A stretch of 64,000 nt of DNA, from NCBI GenBank assembly GCA_965214795.1, contig OZ243976.1, positions 5,084,001 through 5,148,000 on the forward strand, written 5' to 3'. The notes below the pieces were generated by a model, which saw only the letters and a program-made list of their open reading frames with translations, was not told where the DNA came from and did not search any database. The position numbers and the translations under genes are program-made. Below are positions 35,847 through 43,218 of this stretch, piece by piece. Within the stretch, counting starts at the first letter, position 1. Each line of letters starts with the position of its first letter. Source of the stretch: JAJDXW01 sp965214795. GTDB taxonomy: Bacteria; Pseudomonadota; Gammaproteobacteria; HK1.

Positions 35847-36056
35847 CTCGTCCCTGACCTCTCCTTGGCGCGCACCGCCGACGGCTCCGTTCACCCGTTC
35901 AGCGTGACTACCAGCATAGGCCGGAGGGACTCGGACTGCAAACCTCGAGCCCGGGCCGGAGCATGGTACGCTCCCGGCGCCGCGGCCAGGGGAGCCGGAC
36001 GAGGCGGAATGGAAAGCGGAACGACCGGGCGTCGGCTATCTCGGGAGGAAACGGCC

Positions 36057-36890
36057 GTGGAAGGAATCGGCACGGCAATCGACACGGGCACCGGGCTGCT
36101 GCTTGGGCGTCTGCGCGACGGCGTGGCGACCCTGACCCTCAATCGGCCGGAGGCCCGCAACGCGCTCTCCGACGAACTGACGCCGGCCCTGCGCCGCACG
36201 ATTCTCCGCTGGGGAAACGACCCGTCGGTCGGCGCACTGGTCATCACCGGAGCCGGCCCGGCCTTCTGCGCCGGCGGCGACGTCAAGGGCATGGGGAGCG
36301 GCCGCGGCCGGGACGGCGGCAGGGAGCGCTCGGCCCGCGAAGCGGTGCTGGAGCTGCAACAGCGCCAGCGCACCCTGACCGGCGTTCTCGTCGGCCTGCC
36401 GATCCCGACCATCGCGGCCCTCCCCGGTCCGGCCGCCGGCGCTGGTCTCGCCATCGCCCTCGCCTGCGACATCCGCTTCGCCGCCGCCTCCGCCTTCGTC
36501 ACCACCGGCTACGCGAGGGTAGGCCTGAGCGGAGACTACGGGATCAACTGGCTGCTGACCCGGCTCGTCGGCACGGCCAGGGCTCGGGAGCTGATGTTCA
36601 CGGCCGACCGCATCGACGCGGAGACCTGCGCCCGGATCGGTCTCGTGAACCGGGTCTTCGCCGACGAGTCGCTGCACTCGGAGACCGCCGCCTTCGCGGC
36701 CCGGCTCGCCGCCGGACCGCGGCAGGCGCTCGCCCTGATGAAGCGCAACCTCGACCGGGCGCTCACTTCCGACTTTCTCCCTGCACTCGACCAGGAGGCA
36801 GAACTGCTCGTCCGGGCCGCGGCGACCGAGGACCACCGGGAAGCGGTCCGCGCATTCATCGAGAAGCGCCCGCCCTGCTTCGGCACCTGA
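36057..36890 (+). CDS. Enoyl-CoA hydratase/isomerase family protein
   Basis: 277 residues from a GTG preceded by a strong GGGAGGAA site. Crotonase signatures: GVATLTLNRPEARNALSDEL, GAGPAFCAGGDVKGMG and AALPGPAAGAGLAIALACDI with the oxyanion loop. The position of the second catalytic acid reads GLSGDYGINWLL, with Asp rather than the Glu of classical hydratases, as in PaaG-like isomerases. It may act in the leucine/branched-chain pathway together with ivd and mccB upstream and mccA downstream, but its exact reaction is uncertain. Confidence 0.88.
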   Translation: MEGIGTAIDTGTGLLLGRLRDGVATLTLNRPEARNALSDELTPALRRTILRWGNDPSVGALVITGAGPAFCAGGDVKGMGSGRGRDGGRERSAREAVLELQQRQRTLTGVLVGLPIPTIAALPGPAAGAGLAIALACDIRFAAASAFVTTGYARVGLSGDYGINWLLTRLVGTARARELMFTADRIDAETCARIGLVNRVFADESLHSETAAFAARLAAGPRQALALMKRNLDRALTSDFLPALDQEAELLVRAAATEDHREAVRAFIEKRPPCFGT

Positions 36891-37354
36891 CGGCAAGACG
36901 CGATCGCCGGGAGAGACGCGCACCGGCGCCGCGCTGCATGCGAACCGGCGCGTTCCGGACGTGGTCGACTTCGTGCCGGGCTGGGCACCTCCGATTCCGG
37001 TGGCTCCGGATGCACCGCCGCATGCCGGCCTCCGGGAGGCCCTTTCCAATCCGGAGATGAGCCTGAAAGAGTAGGCACGGGGGTAGTTCCGGGATCCCGG
37101 ATGGAGCGTTCAGGCGGTGGATGCGTGGGTGTCGGGGATGGACTGGATGAGTTGTTCTCGGGCCGTCGAGTTGGCGTGCGAAGTTCGTGAAATGAAGCAC
37201 CACACGCCGCAGGGCCCTATCGGCCTCCCGATAATACGGTGGAAACAAGTCGCTGCGCGGAAGACTTCTTGCTGGCAGTCACTAGCCTGACTTCCGCAAC
37301 TCGGCACGTCATTCGGCTGATTTGACGGTTTTCCGGTTCTGCAGGTGGCGGATT
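36891..37354. other. 464-base gap without recognised gene
   Basis: Contains a plus-strand open tail ending ...ALSNPEMSLKE at 37074 and a minus-strand frame starting FPPYYREADRALRRVVLHFT near 37248. Neither resembles a protein I can name. Possibly remnants of lost genes. Confidence 0.35.
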
Positions 37355-37933
37355 TCAGGGCCAGAGGTCGCCCAGGCTGAACGTGATCGCGTCGAACGGG
37401 CGGATGCTGATCGGTTCGTCGTCCTTCGCGCTCGCGATGAGCACCCACTCGCCGTCGCGGAGCTCGAATGCCTCCAGGGTGCGGTCCGTCGGGTCGACGA
37501 GCCAAAGGAACCCGACTCCTTCCCGGGCATATGCCGGGCGCTTGCCATGAAGGTCGAGCCGGCGGGTCGAGGGGGAGAGCACCTCGCACGCCCAATCCGG
37601 GGCGAGGGTGAAGTATGCCGTGCCGGGCAGATCCGCCATCCGTTCCCGGCGCCACCCCGCGAGGTCGGGAACCAGGATGTCCTCTCCGAGATGCAGCTCC
37701 GGCTCGTAGATGATCCACCAGCCGCCCGGCCCGCCGCGGCCTCGGTCGAAGGGGCCTCCGAGGTCGATGCCGAGCCGGGAGCTCGCCACTGCATGCACCG
37801 GTGCCGGTCGCGGGTGGGTATACAGCGCCCCGCCGACGACCTCGGCGACTCGGTGCGCGGGTGCGTCGAGCACGTCCTGGTAGGTCGCCCGGGGCGTGTG
37901 CGGCGATTCGGGCTTGCGGGCGGCTGCGCTCAT
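37355..37933 (-). CDS. Uma2 family (DUF820) PD-(D/E)xK protein, copy 2
   Basis: 192 residues, a close paralogue of the protein at 25.9 kb. Shared blocks include GGPGGWWI, VPDLAGWRRERM, LAPDWACEVLSPSTRRLDL with KRP and YAREGV, and an identical end FDAITFSLGDLWP. The amino-terminal third differs more (HAVASSRLGIDLGGPFDRGR). Putative nuclease of unknown role. The two copies lie in the same orientation 11 kb apart, so they could support recombination across the segment that contains ivd and mccB. Confidence 0.85.
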   Translation of the reverse strand: MSAAARKPESPHTPRATYQDVLDAPAHRVAEVVGGALYTHPRPAPVHAVASSRLGIDLGGPFDRGRGGPGGWWIIYEPELHLGEDILVPDLAGWRRERMADLPGTAYFTLAPDWACEVLSPSTRRLDLHGKRPAYAREGVGFLWLVDPTDRTLEAFELRDGEWVLIASAKDDEPISIRPFDAITFSLGDLWP

Positions 37934-38322
37934 GTGCCCATTTTGACCCCGCTGCGTTCTCCGGTCGAGACCGAACCGGCATTGAAACTCGGTCCAGGCG
38001 TTCTTGGGGCACGCGCGGTTCCTCTCCTTGCGCGGACGAGCCCGCGAGGTAGTACGCGAACCGTACCGGGTTTCCCGGAGGACCCGACCGTCGAAAGGGT
38101 GGAGCGATGGAACGTCGCGCAGGTCGCGCGGGTGGGACAGTGGGTCGAGGAGGCGTTTCCAGCGATCGCAGCGCTCGGGAACACGCGGCTGAACGAAGTG
38201 GTAGCGGGCGCTGCGCGAGGCTTGGTGCCGTTCGAGGCGCGTCCCGGGATGGCGTTGCCCATTCTCGACGGCCGAGAAACTTCCGGTGGCTTGGTACCCA
38301 TAGCTATGGGAAACTGGCCGGC
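37934..38322. other. 390-base gap before vapB without recognised gene
   Basis: One frame (roughly 37980-38326) reads ERWNVAQVARVGQWVEEAFP and LPFEARPGMALPIL-like sequence without a clear start. I could not assign it. A GGCTTGGTACCCATAGCTAT stretch just before vapB is the only AT-richer part and may hold its promoter. Confidence 0.35.
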
Positions 38323-38832
38323 ATGAAGACTACCGTCGAGCTCCCGGACGCCACGTTCCGGCAGGCCAAGACCCTTGCGACCGCCCGGGGCGTGACCTTG
38401 AAACGGTTCTTCACCGAGGCGCTGGATGAACACCTTCGACGCTGTGCCGGCGACATCCGCGCCGGACGGACGGAGGCTCCGTGGACGGCGGGGTTCGGCG
38501 CGCTTTCCGACCTTTCTGACGAAAACCGCCGCATCCTCGGCCTCATCGATCAGGAATTCGAAACCATCACCTCCGACGACCTCGCATGCTCCTCGACACC
38601 AACGCCTCGTCGGCGTGGGCGGAGGGACCGCCGGCCGTCGGGTCGTTCCTTCGGTCCGCTGATCGACTCGTCGTTCCGAGCGTCGTTCTCGGCGAGTACT
38701 ACTTCAGCACTCGTCATTCGACCCACCGAACTCGCTATGAGGAATGGCTGCGCCGATACCTGCCCCTTGCCGAGATCGCCGCGGTTACCTCGGCCACGGC
38801 CACCGCCTACGCCGATATCCGCCTGGGGCTGA
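38323..38832 (+). CDS. vapB: VapB-like antitoxin, read through past its normal end
   Basis: Starts MKTTVELPDATFRQAKTLAT and continues LKRFFTEALDEHLRR, the ribbon-helix-helix of VapB. ILGLIDQEFETITSDD near residue 85 is the usual end of this antitoxin subtype. No stop follows: the frame continues ~80 more residues through the toxin gene in another frame. A three-base loss at the vapB/vapC junction (GCATGCTCC where GCATGATCC would give TGA and the vapC start MILLDTN) would explain it. The antitoxin part is intact, with an arginine-rich extension if translated. Confidence 0.72.
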   Translation: MKTTVELPDATFRQAKTLATARGVTLKRFFTEALDEHLRRCAGDIRAGRTEAPWTAGFGALSDLSDENRRILGLIDQEFETITSDDLACSSTPTPRRRGRRDRRPSGRSFGPLIDSSFRASFSASTTSALVIRPTELAMRNGCADTCPLPRSPRLPRPRPPPTPISAWG

Positions 38833-38960
38833 AGCGGTAGGGAAATCCGATCCCATCCAATGACGTATGGATCGCGGCCCTTGCCCGCCAGCACGCGCTC
38901 CCGGTGCTGAGCAACGATGCACATTTCGACGCGGTCGTGGACGCGAGGCACATTGCCTTC
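38586..38960 (+). pseudogene. vapC: VapC PIN-domain toxin with in-frame stop
   Basis: MLLDTNASSAWAEG begins a PIN domain (first catalytic Asp). VVPSVVLGEYYFSTRHST supplies the conserved Glu. Codon 85 is TAG (38838-38840). Beyond it the same frame continues with GNPIPSNDVWIAALARQHAL followed by PVLSNDAHFDAVVDARHIAF, the remainder of VapC with the last two acidic residues. The truncated 84-residue product lacks half of the active site. VapC toxins cleave tRNA or rRNA. A single nonsense change separates it from an intact gene. Confidence 0.85.
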
Positions 38961-39018
38961 TGGATCCGCCGAGATCCGAACCGGAAACTGAACGTCGGCG
39001 AAAAGGAGAGACGGAAGG

Positions 39019-41131
39019 ATGTTCAAACGGCTGCTCATCGCCAATCGGGGGGAGATCGCCTGCCGAGTGATCCGGACCGCCCGGCGGCTCGGCATCCGGT
39101 GCATCGCGGTCTTCTCCGACGCCGACGAAGGCGCCCTCCACGTCGAGATGGCGGACGAGGGCTACCGGATCGGGCCGGCCCCCGCGCGCGCGAGCTACCT
39201 CGACATCGAGGCGATCCTGGGCGCGGCGGAGCGCGGCCACGCCGACGCGATCCATCCCGGCTACGGCTTCCTCTCCGAGAACGCGGACTTCGCCGAAGCG
39301 TGCACAGCGCGCGGGATCGTCTTCGTCGGGCCGCCCGCGGACGCAATCCGGGCAATGGGCTCCAAGCGTGAGGCGAAGCGGCTCATGGCGCAGGCCGGCG
39401 TGCCGCTCGTACCGGGCTACCACGGGGCGGACCAGTCGCCGGAGCGGCTCCGGCGCGAGGCGGAAGCGATCGGATGGCCGGTGCTGCTCAAGGCCTCCGC
39501 GGGGGGCGGCGGGCGCGGCATGCGGGCGGTGGAGCGGGCGGAGGACTTCGATGCCGCCCTCGCGGGGGCGAAGCGCGAAGCGGCGGCCGCCTTCGGCGAC
39601 GATGCGATGCTCGTCGAACGCTACGTCGCGGAGCCGCGGCACGTCGAGGTCCAGGTGTTCGCCGACCGCCACGGCAACTGCGTGCACCTCTTCGAGCGCG
39701 ATTGCTCGGCCCAGCGCCGGCACCAGAAAGTGATCGAGGAGGCGCCCGCCCCCCGCGTCGGAGGCGAGCTGCGGGCCACGATGTGCGAGGCGGCCCTCGC
39801 GGCGGCCCACGCCATCGGCTACGAGGGGGCGGGGACCGTCGAGTTCCTGCTCGACCGCAGCGAGGAGTTCTGGTTCATGGAGATGAACACCCGACTCCAG
39901 GTCGAGCACCCGGTAACCGAGCTCGTGACCGGGACGGACCTCGTCGAATGGCAGCTCCGGGTCGCGAGCGGCGAGCCCCTCCCCCGCACCCAGGACGATA
40001 TCGTCTTCCGGGGCCATGCCATCGAGGCGCGGCTGTACGCGGAAGACCCGGCGCGGGGCTTTCTCCCCTCCACGGGGCGGCTCGACCATCTTCGCCTGCC
40101 CGAGAGGGAAGCCCTCCCTTCCGGCACCGCGGCAGGTGCGGACCGCGTCTCGCCCGACGCGAGCGGCGTCCGGGTCGACACCGGGGTGCGGACCGGGGAT
40201 ACGGTCAGCATGCACTACGACCCGATGCTCGCCAAGGTGATCGCGTGGGGACCCGACCGCGACGCCGCCGCGGACCGGCTCGCGGCCGCCCTCGCCGCCA
40301 CCGAGGTCGTGGGGCCGAGCGCCAACGCGGGCTTCCTCCACACTCTCGTCGCCCACTCCCGGTTCCGCGCGGCCGACATCCATACCCGCTTCGTCGAGGA
40401 GCGGATGGAGGACTTCCGGTCGGCGGAGGTGCACCGGCCCGGAGACGAGGACTTCGCCGTCGCGGCGTGGGCGGCGGCGGCCCGCGACGATGCGGCGGCC
40501 GCCGGCCGCACCGGAAGCGGCAACCTCGGCGCTGGCGGCGACGGCGGCGATCCCTGGTCGCCGTGGAACCGCCGCGACCACTGGAGGATGAACGGCTCCG
40601 GCGAACGAATGGTTCGCCTCCGGGTCGGCGACGACCGCGGCGAGCTCGTCGAGCTGGCGGTACGCGGAGGGCGGGGGGGGCGCGAGGTCCGGTGCTCCGG
40701 CCTACGACCTTCGCCTCCCTTCCGGCCGGGAAGTATCGGTGCGTGGTGGGCCCTCCGGCGACAGGCGGTGGGACCTCGACATCGGCGACTCTCGCCAGTC
40801 CGTCACCATCGTCGCGCATGGCGAACGCCTTACCGTGTTCCGCGCCGGCCGCCGCGTCGAGTTCGCCCGGCACGACCCCGGCGCGGTCTCCGGAGGTCTC
40901 GAGATGGCGGGGGGACTCACCGCCCCCATGCCGGGGCGCATCGTCTCGGTCCTGGTCGAGCCCGGCCAATCCGTCCGCGAGGGCCAGCCCGTCCTCGTCC
41001 TCGAGGCGATGAAGATGGAGCACACGCTCGTCGCGCCGGCGGACGGCACGGTGGAGGAAGTGCGTTGCGCGACGGGAGACCTCGTGGACGAGGCGACGGA
41101 GCTCGTCGTCCTCGCTGCTCCGCCCGGCTGA
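39019..41131 (+). pseudogene. mccA: Acetyl/propionyl/methylcrotonyl-CoA carboxylase alpha subunit, frameshifted
   Basis: Starting MFKRLLIANRGEIACRVIRT behind GGAGAG, the first ~550 codons encode the biotin carboxylase (ATP-grasp KASAGGGGRGMRAV, then MEMNTRLQVEHPVTELVTGT) and the start of the linker domain. At the G8 tract 40673-40680 the frame must move by one base. The continuation reads YDLRLPSGREVSVRGGPSGD and ends with the biotinyl domain, EAMKMEHTLVAPADG, whose Lys carries biotin. Total coding ~700 codons, typical for the alpha subunit. It partners with mccB at 28.5 kb in leucine catabolism. The frameshift in a homopolymer may be phase variation, decay or an assembly error. Confidence 0.88.
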
Positions 41132-41257
41132 TCCGCATGGAGAGGGTCGTTCGGCTCGTTCCTCAGCCGTTCGACCTCGTCCCTGTCCCCTGTACCCGGG
41201 TCTCGACGCACTCCGACTCCGTTCTTCCGCGTATCGATATGCGATATGCTACGGACC

Positions 41258-41536
41258 ATGATCCGGAGCTTCCACTGCAAGGACACGGAGAGACTTGCCG
41301 CAGGCTACCGGGTACCGCGTTTCGCCGCGTTCGAAAGAGTAGCCCAGCGTAAGCTCGCCCAACTGGATGCCGCCACGACTCTCGATTTCCTGCGAGTCCC
41401 GCCCGGCAATCGGCTCGAAACGTTGGCGGGGAACCGGGAAGGTTCGTACAGCATCCGGATCAACGCCCAATGGCGCCTCTGTTTCCGCTTCAGGGACGGC
41501 AACGCTTACGATGCGGAGATCGTCGACTATCACTGA
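41258..41536 (+). CDS. higB: HigB family toxin (RelE superfamily)
   Basis: 92 residues from the ATG of MIRSFHCKDTERLAAGYRVP; an ATG 12 bases upstream is possible. PPGNRLETLAGNREGSYSIR and INAQWRLCFRFRDGNAYDAE, ending VDYH, is the classic HigB pattern. It is a ribosome-associated mRNA interferase. The antitoxin gene follows 15 bases downstream, the inverted (toxin-first) order typical of hig loci. Unlike the three other RelE/YoeB/VapC genes in this window it has no lesion. Confidence 0.9.
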   Translation: MIRSFHCKDTERLAAGYRVPRFAAFERVAQRKLAQLDAATTLDFLRVPPGNRLETLAGNREGSYSIRINAQWRLCFRFRDGNAYDAEIVDYH

Positions 41537-41551
41537 ACGAGGCATCGGACC

Positions 41552-41845
41552 ATGACTCGACTGGAACCGGTTCACCCCGGTGAGATTCTGAAGCACGACT
41601 TCATGGAGCCGTTCGAACTGTCCGCTACCGCCCTTGCGAAAGCAATCGGCGTGACGCCGGCGCGGATCAACGAGATCGTACGCGGCCGGCGCGGCATCAC
41701 CGCGGCCACCGCGCTTCGTCTGGCCCGGTTCTTCGGCACCGACGCGCAGAGCTGGATGAATCTTCAGGACCGTTACGAGCTCTCGCTCGCGGAGGAGGCT
41801 GCGGCCGGGTCGTTGGAGGCGATTCGTCCACTTGAAGCGGCATGA
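41552..41845 (+). CDS. higA: HigA family antitoxin
   Basis: 97 residues: EPVHPGEILKHDFMEPFELS, then LAKAIGVTPARINEIVRGRR (Xre helix-turn-helix) and FGTDAQSWMNLQDRYELSLA, the standard HigA sequence. It binds HigB and represses the operon. Its 3' end overlaps by 73 bases, in antisense, the reading frame of a HicB-like gene coming from the other side. Confidence 0.92.
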   Translation: MTRLEPVHPGEILKHDFMEPFELSATALAKAIGVTPARINEIVRGRRGITAATALRLARFFGTDAQSWMNLQDRYELSLAEEAAAGSLEAIRPLEAA

Positions 41846-42036
41846 CCGCGGGAGGCCCGTCCGGATCGCAAAGCGTCCTCGCGACGATCCTGGAAGATGA
41901 GAGCGGTCGCCCTCGCCAAGCTCGCCCGCGCTTTCTCCTTCGTGCGGCCCTGACCGTTGGCTCCGGGCACTTCCGGACAATAGGCAACGTACCAATCACC
42001 GTCCCTCTCGAAGATCGCCGTACAGGCGTTGCTCAT
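41773..42036 (-). CDS. hicB: HicB-like antitoxin, orphan, C-terminus aberrant
   Basis: Begins MSNACTAIFERDGDWYVAYC followed by PEVPGANGQGRTKEKARASL, the HicB RNase-H-like fold. After DRREDAL the sequence no longer resembles HicB: it reads SGRASRGHAASSGRIASNDP, antisense to higA. The natural C-terminal part therefore appears lost. No hicA toxin gene is recognisable upstream (42037-42164) or downstream. Probably a truncated leftover of a hicAB module. Confidence 0.75.
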   Translation of the reverse strand: MSNACTAIFERDGDWYVAYCPEVPGANGQGRTKEKARASLARATALIFQDRREDALRSGRASRGHAASSGRIASNDPAAASSASESS

Positions 42037-42164
42037 CGTCGGAACCTCGCTCGAATCCCCCCGGTGCATCCGGATGATACTTCGTTCGACCGGCCCGCTG
42101 ATGCGATGGAGACCGGCCCGGCCCGATCGTCTCTCGGGAGACCGGCTACCGTCCCGGCGGGCAT

Positions 42165-42974
42165 TCAATCCGGCTCGACGACCAGACGGTTGCCGAAGGC
42201 TTCGCCCTCGTCGAAGCCGCCGAAGCGCGCGATCTCCTCCTCGGACGGCGCCTCGCAGGACCACTTCCGGCTCGGCACCCAACCGCACTGGCGCTTCAGG
42301 AGCGCCCCGTACTCGGCGCGCTTGAGGGCTGCGATCGAGGGGTCGATCACGGGTACTCCCAGCTCCTCCTCGAGCTCGCGGTAGAACCCGATCTCGAGGG
42401 TGCACCCGAGGATGAGCGCCTCGGCGTAGTCCTCCTCGATCGCTCGCCGCCCCGCCGCGACGAGGCGCCGCCTCGTCTCCGCGTGGTCGAGCTGGAACTC
42501 GTCGACCCCGAGTTCGACGTGGTGGAAGCCGGCGAGGTGCCGGCCGTAGCCGTGGTCGTGCACGACCGCGCTCATCTGCGCGACCCACTTCCGCCTCCCG
42601 ACGATGATGCCGAAGCGGTTGGCAAGGCTCGCCGCAATCTCGCACGAGGCGACGCAGGGCGCGGTGACGATCATGTCGCCCGAGATCTCCCGCGCGTCGT
42701 GGAGTGCGGTGTCGTAGAAGCAGCCGATGACGAAGGCGTCGAATCCCTCCCGGGCGGCCGTGCGCACCGCCCGGACGACCCCCCGGGCCACGATCGCCTC
42801 GTAGGCGCGGTACTCGATGTGGGTGAACCGCCCGTCGGTGTCGGGCAGGGAGGTGACGTGCACCTCCGTTCCGGGCAGCCGGTGCGCCCGCGCCATGTCG
42901 GCGAAGACGGGGTCGTAGTCCCCCGTCCCGACCGGGTTGTGGTACATGATCCTGACGTCCGGTCCTGCGGCCAT
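42165..42974 (-). CDS. Aspartate/glutamate/hydantoin racemase family protein
   Basis: 269 residues. Two conserved cysteine segments, DAFVIGCFYDTALHDARE and EALILGCTLEIGFYRELEE, match the two catalytic Cys of Asp/Glu and hydantoin racemases. VTAPCVASCEIAASLANRFG is also typical. It begins just downstream of the hydantoinase genes (beyond MITE-1) on the same strand, consistent with racemising a hydantoin or amino-acid intermediate so that one enantioselective hydantoinase can process both forms. The substrate is inferred from context. Confidence 0.85.
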   Translation of the reverse strand: MAAGPDVRIMYHNPVGTGDYDPVFADMARAHRLPGTEVHVTSLPDTDGRFTHIEYRAYEAIVARGVVRAVRTAAREGFDAFVIGCFYDTALHDAREISGDMIVTAPCVASCEIAASLANRFGIIVGRRKWVAQMSAVVHDHGYGRHLAGFHHVELGVDEFQLDHAETRRRLVAAGRRAIEEDYAEALILGCTLEIGFYRELEEELGVPVIDPSIAALKRAEYGALLKRQCGWVPSRKWSCEAPSEEEIARFGGFDEGEAFGNRLVVEPD

Positions 42975-43035
42975 GTCGGTATCCTCTCTCTCGTCGGATT
43001 GCGCCGGTAGTCGGGATTGCGCCGGTAGCCGGGTT

Positions 43036-43218
43036 TAGCCCGAAAAAATCACCGACTTGCTGCTGCGGCCGCCCATCCGCTCGCGGTAGCGGGCCGTACT
43101 CCCTCGAGCCGCTTCGACAGCGCGCACGCGCTCTTTCGGTCCGTGCGGCCCACTCCTCCATGAGATCGTGGGGCATCTTGGCGCCCTCGCGACGAAAGTC
43201 GGTGATTTTTTCGGGCTA
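43036..43218. mobile_element. Complete 183-bp miniature inverted-repeat element (MITE-1)
   Basis: The ends 43036-43058 and 43196-43218 are perfect 23-base inverted repeats (outer part TAGCCCGAAAAAATCACCG). The outermost TA on each side could be a TA target duplication as made by IS630/Tc1-mariner-type transposases. The interior reads on the minus strand as MPHDLMEEWAARTERARARC, a fragment without known function. A partial copy is at 21824. It lies between hyuB and the racemase gene, and its first TAG forms the hyuB stop codon. No transposase is in the window. Confidence 0.85.

Noticed and set aside
34728..36056. Long open frame upstream and in frame with the enoyl-CoA hydratase
   Set aside because: Antisense to the methyltransferase gene; recognisable crotonase sequence begins only at the GTG with a good SD at 36057.
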